Assembly (NCBI RefSeq): GCF_024362695.1
Contig: NC_065420.1
Span: 13,679,420 to 13,743,419, forward strand
Origin: Pectinophora gossypiella
Taxonomy: Eukaryota > Arthropoda > Insecta > Lepidoptera > Gelechiidae
DNA: 64,000 nucleotides
Direction of reading: 5' to 3'
Shown: positions 63,847 to 64,000 of the stretch, one piece after another
How positions within the stretch are numbered: position 1 is the first letter of the stretch
Layout of the letters: each line of letters starts with the position of its first letter
Translations under genes and position numbers: made by a program
Notes under the pieces: model-generated
Told to the model about the DNA's origin: nothing
Seen by the model: only the letters and a program-made list of their open reading frames with translations
The model's database searches: none

Positions 63847-64000
63847 GCCGGGTTTCCACTGACGCGGAGATGGGCGGAGAAGAGCGGAGATGTGCAGATT
63901 TGACCAATCACAGCGTTCGAGAGAGCGAAAAACGAAGACGCTCTGTCACTCTCTCCCTCACGGTGATTGGTCGATTCCTGCACATCTCCGCTCATCTCCG
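63845..64000. mobile_element. Harbinger-like MITE K, cut by the window end
   Basis: Starts after TAA with 'ggccgggtttccactgacgc', followed by 'agatttgaccaatcacagcg' and its inverted counterpart 'cacggtgattggtcgattcc' and 'tgcacatctccgctcatctc'. The final ~20 bp lie outside the window. This intact copy defines the element at 50261-51437. Confidence 0.8.

Overview
The window looks like moth or butterfly (Lepidoptera) nuclear DNA. It is AT-rich, has very few exons and is packed with insect-type mobile elements. It holds one recognisable host gene and well over a hundred copies or fragments of transposable elements. No prokaryotic genes, operons, tRNA or rRNA genes or CRISPR arrays were seen.

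The host gene is on the + strand. Five exons can be joined in frame with consistent splice phases: 16475-16526 (signal peptide), 26744-26928, 40603-40719, 52565-52658 and 54236-54363. Together they encode a secretion signal, a complete first immunoglobulin domain and the start of a second. The wording of the domain (VSWIRHRDIHLLT, YTSDQRF, DSGIYECQV, GSTINLTC) is that of the Dpr (defective proboscis extension response) family of neuronal cell-surface proteins, closest by eye to the Dpr8/9/21 group. The rest of the gene was not found before the window ends, so the gene is at least 38 kb long and its introns hold most of the repeats.

Region by region: 1-16.4 kb is upstream repeat-rich DNA with a nearly intact 463-codon LINE reverse transcriptase (about 2831-4172), LINE tails, hAT remnants and foldback elements. 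Intron 1 (16.5-26.7 kb) carries SINEs and a 1311-bp hairpin element. Intron 2 (26.9-40.6 kb) opens with a second copy of that hairpin in opposite orientation, so exon 2 lies between two long inverted repeats. Intron 3 (40.7-52.6 kb) contains a SINE derived from 5S rRNA with perfect target-site duplications, a 3.85-kb terminal-inverted-repeat element carrying a PIF1-like helicase fragment plus nested LINE and mariner insertions, and a three-level nest of a Harbinger-like MITE, a LINE and a P-like transposon. Intron 4 is short (1.6 kb) and mostly SINEs. After exon 5 come a 1.4-kb GC-rich 76-bp minisatellite, more SINEs and MITEs, an exact 218-bp tandem duplication and a LINE 3' region.

Family letters used below are local labels: A and B = tRNA-headed SINEs; C and N = other tRNA-headed SINEs; F = 5S-headed SINE; D = poly(A)-tailed retroelement; E, G, H, P = LINE 3' ends; L and O = dispersed repeats of unknown class; I, K, Q, S = MITE-like; R = foldback with long target duplications; J = Helitron-like repeat; X = the 1311-bp hairpin element; T = the 3.85-kb TIR element. 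Repeat boundaries were read by eye and are good to a few bases where target duplications are given and to roughly 10-20 bases elsewhere.
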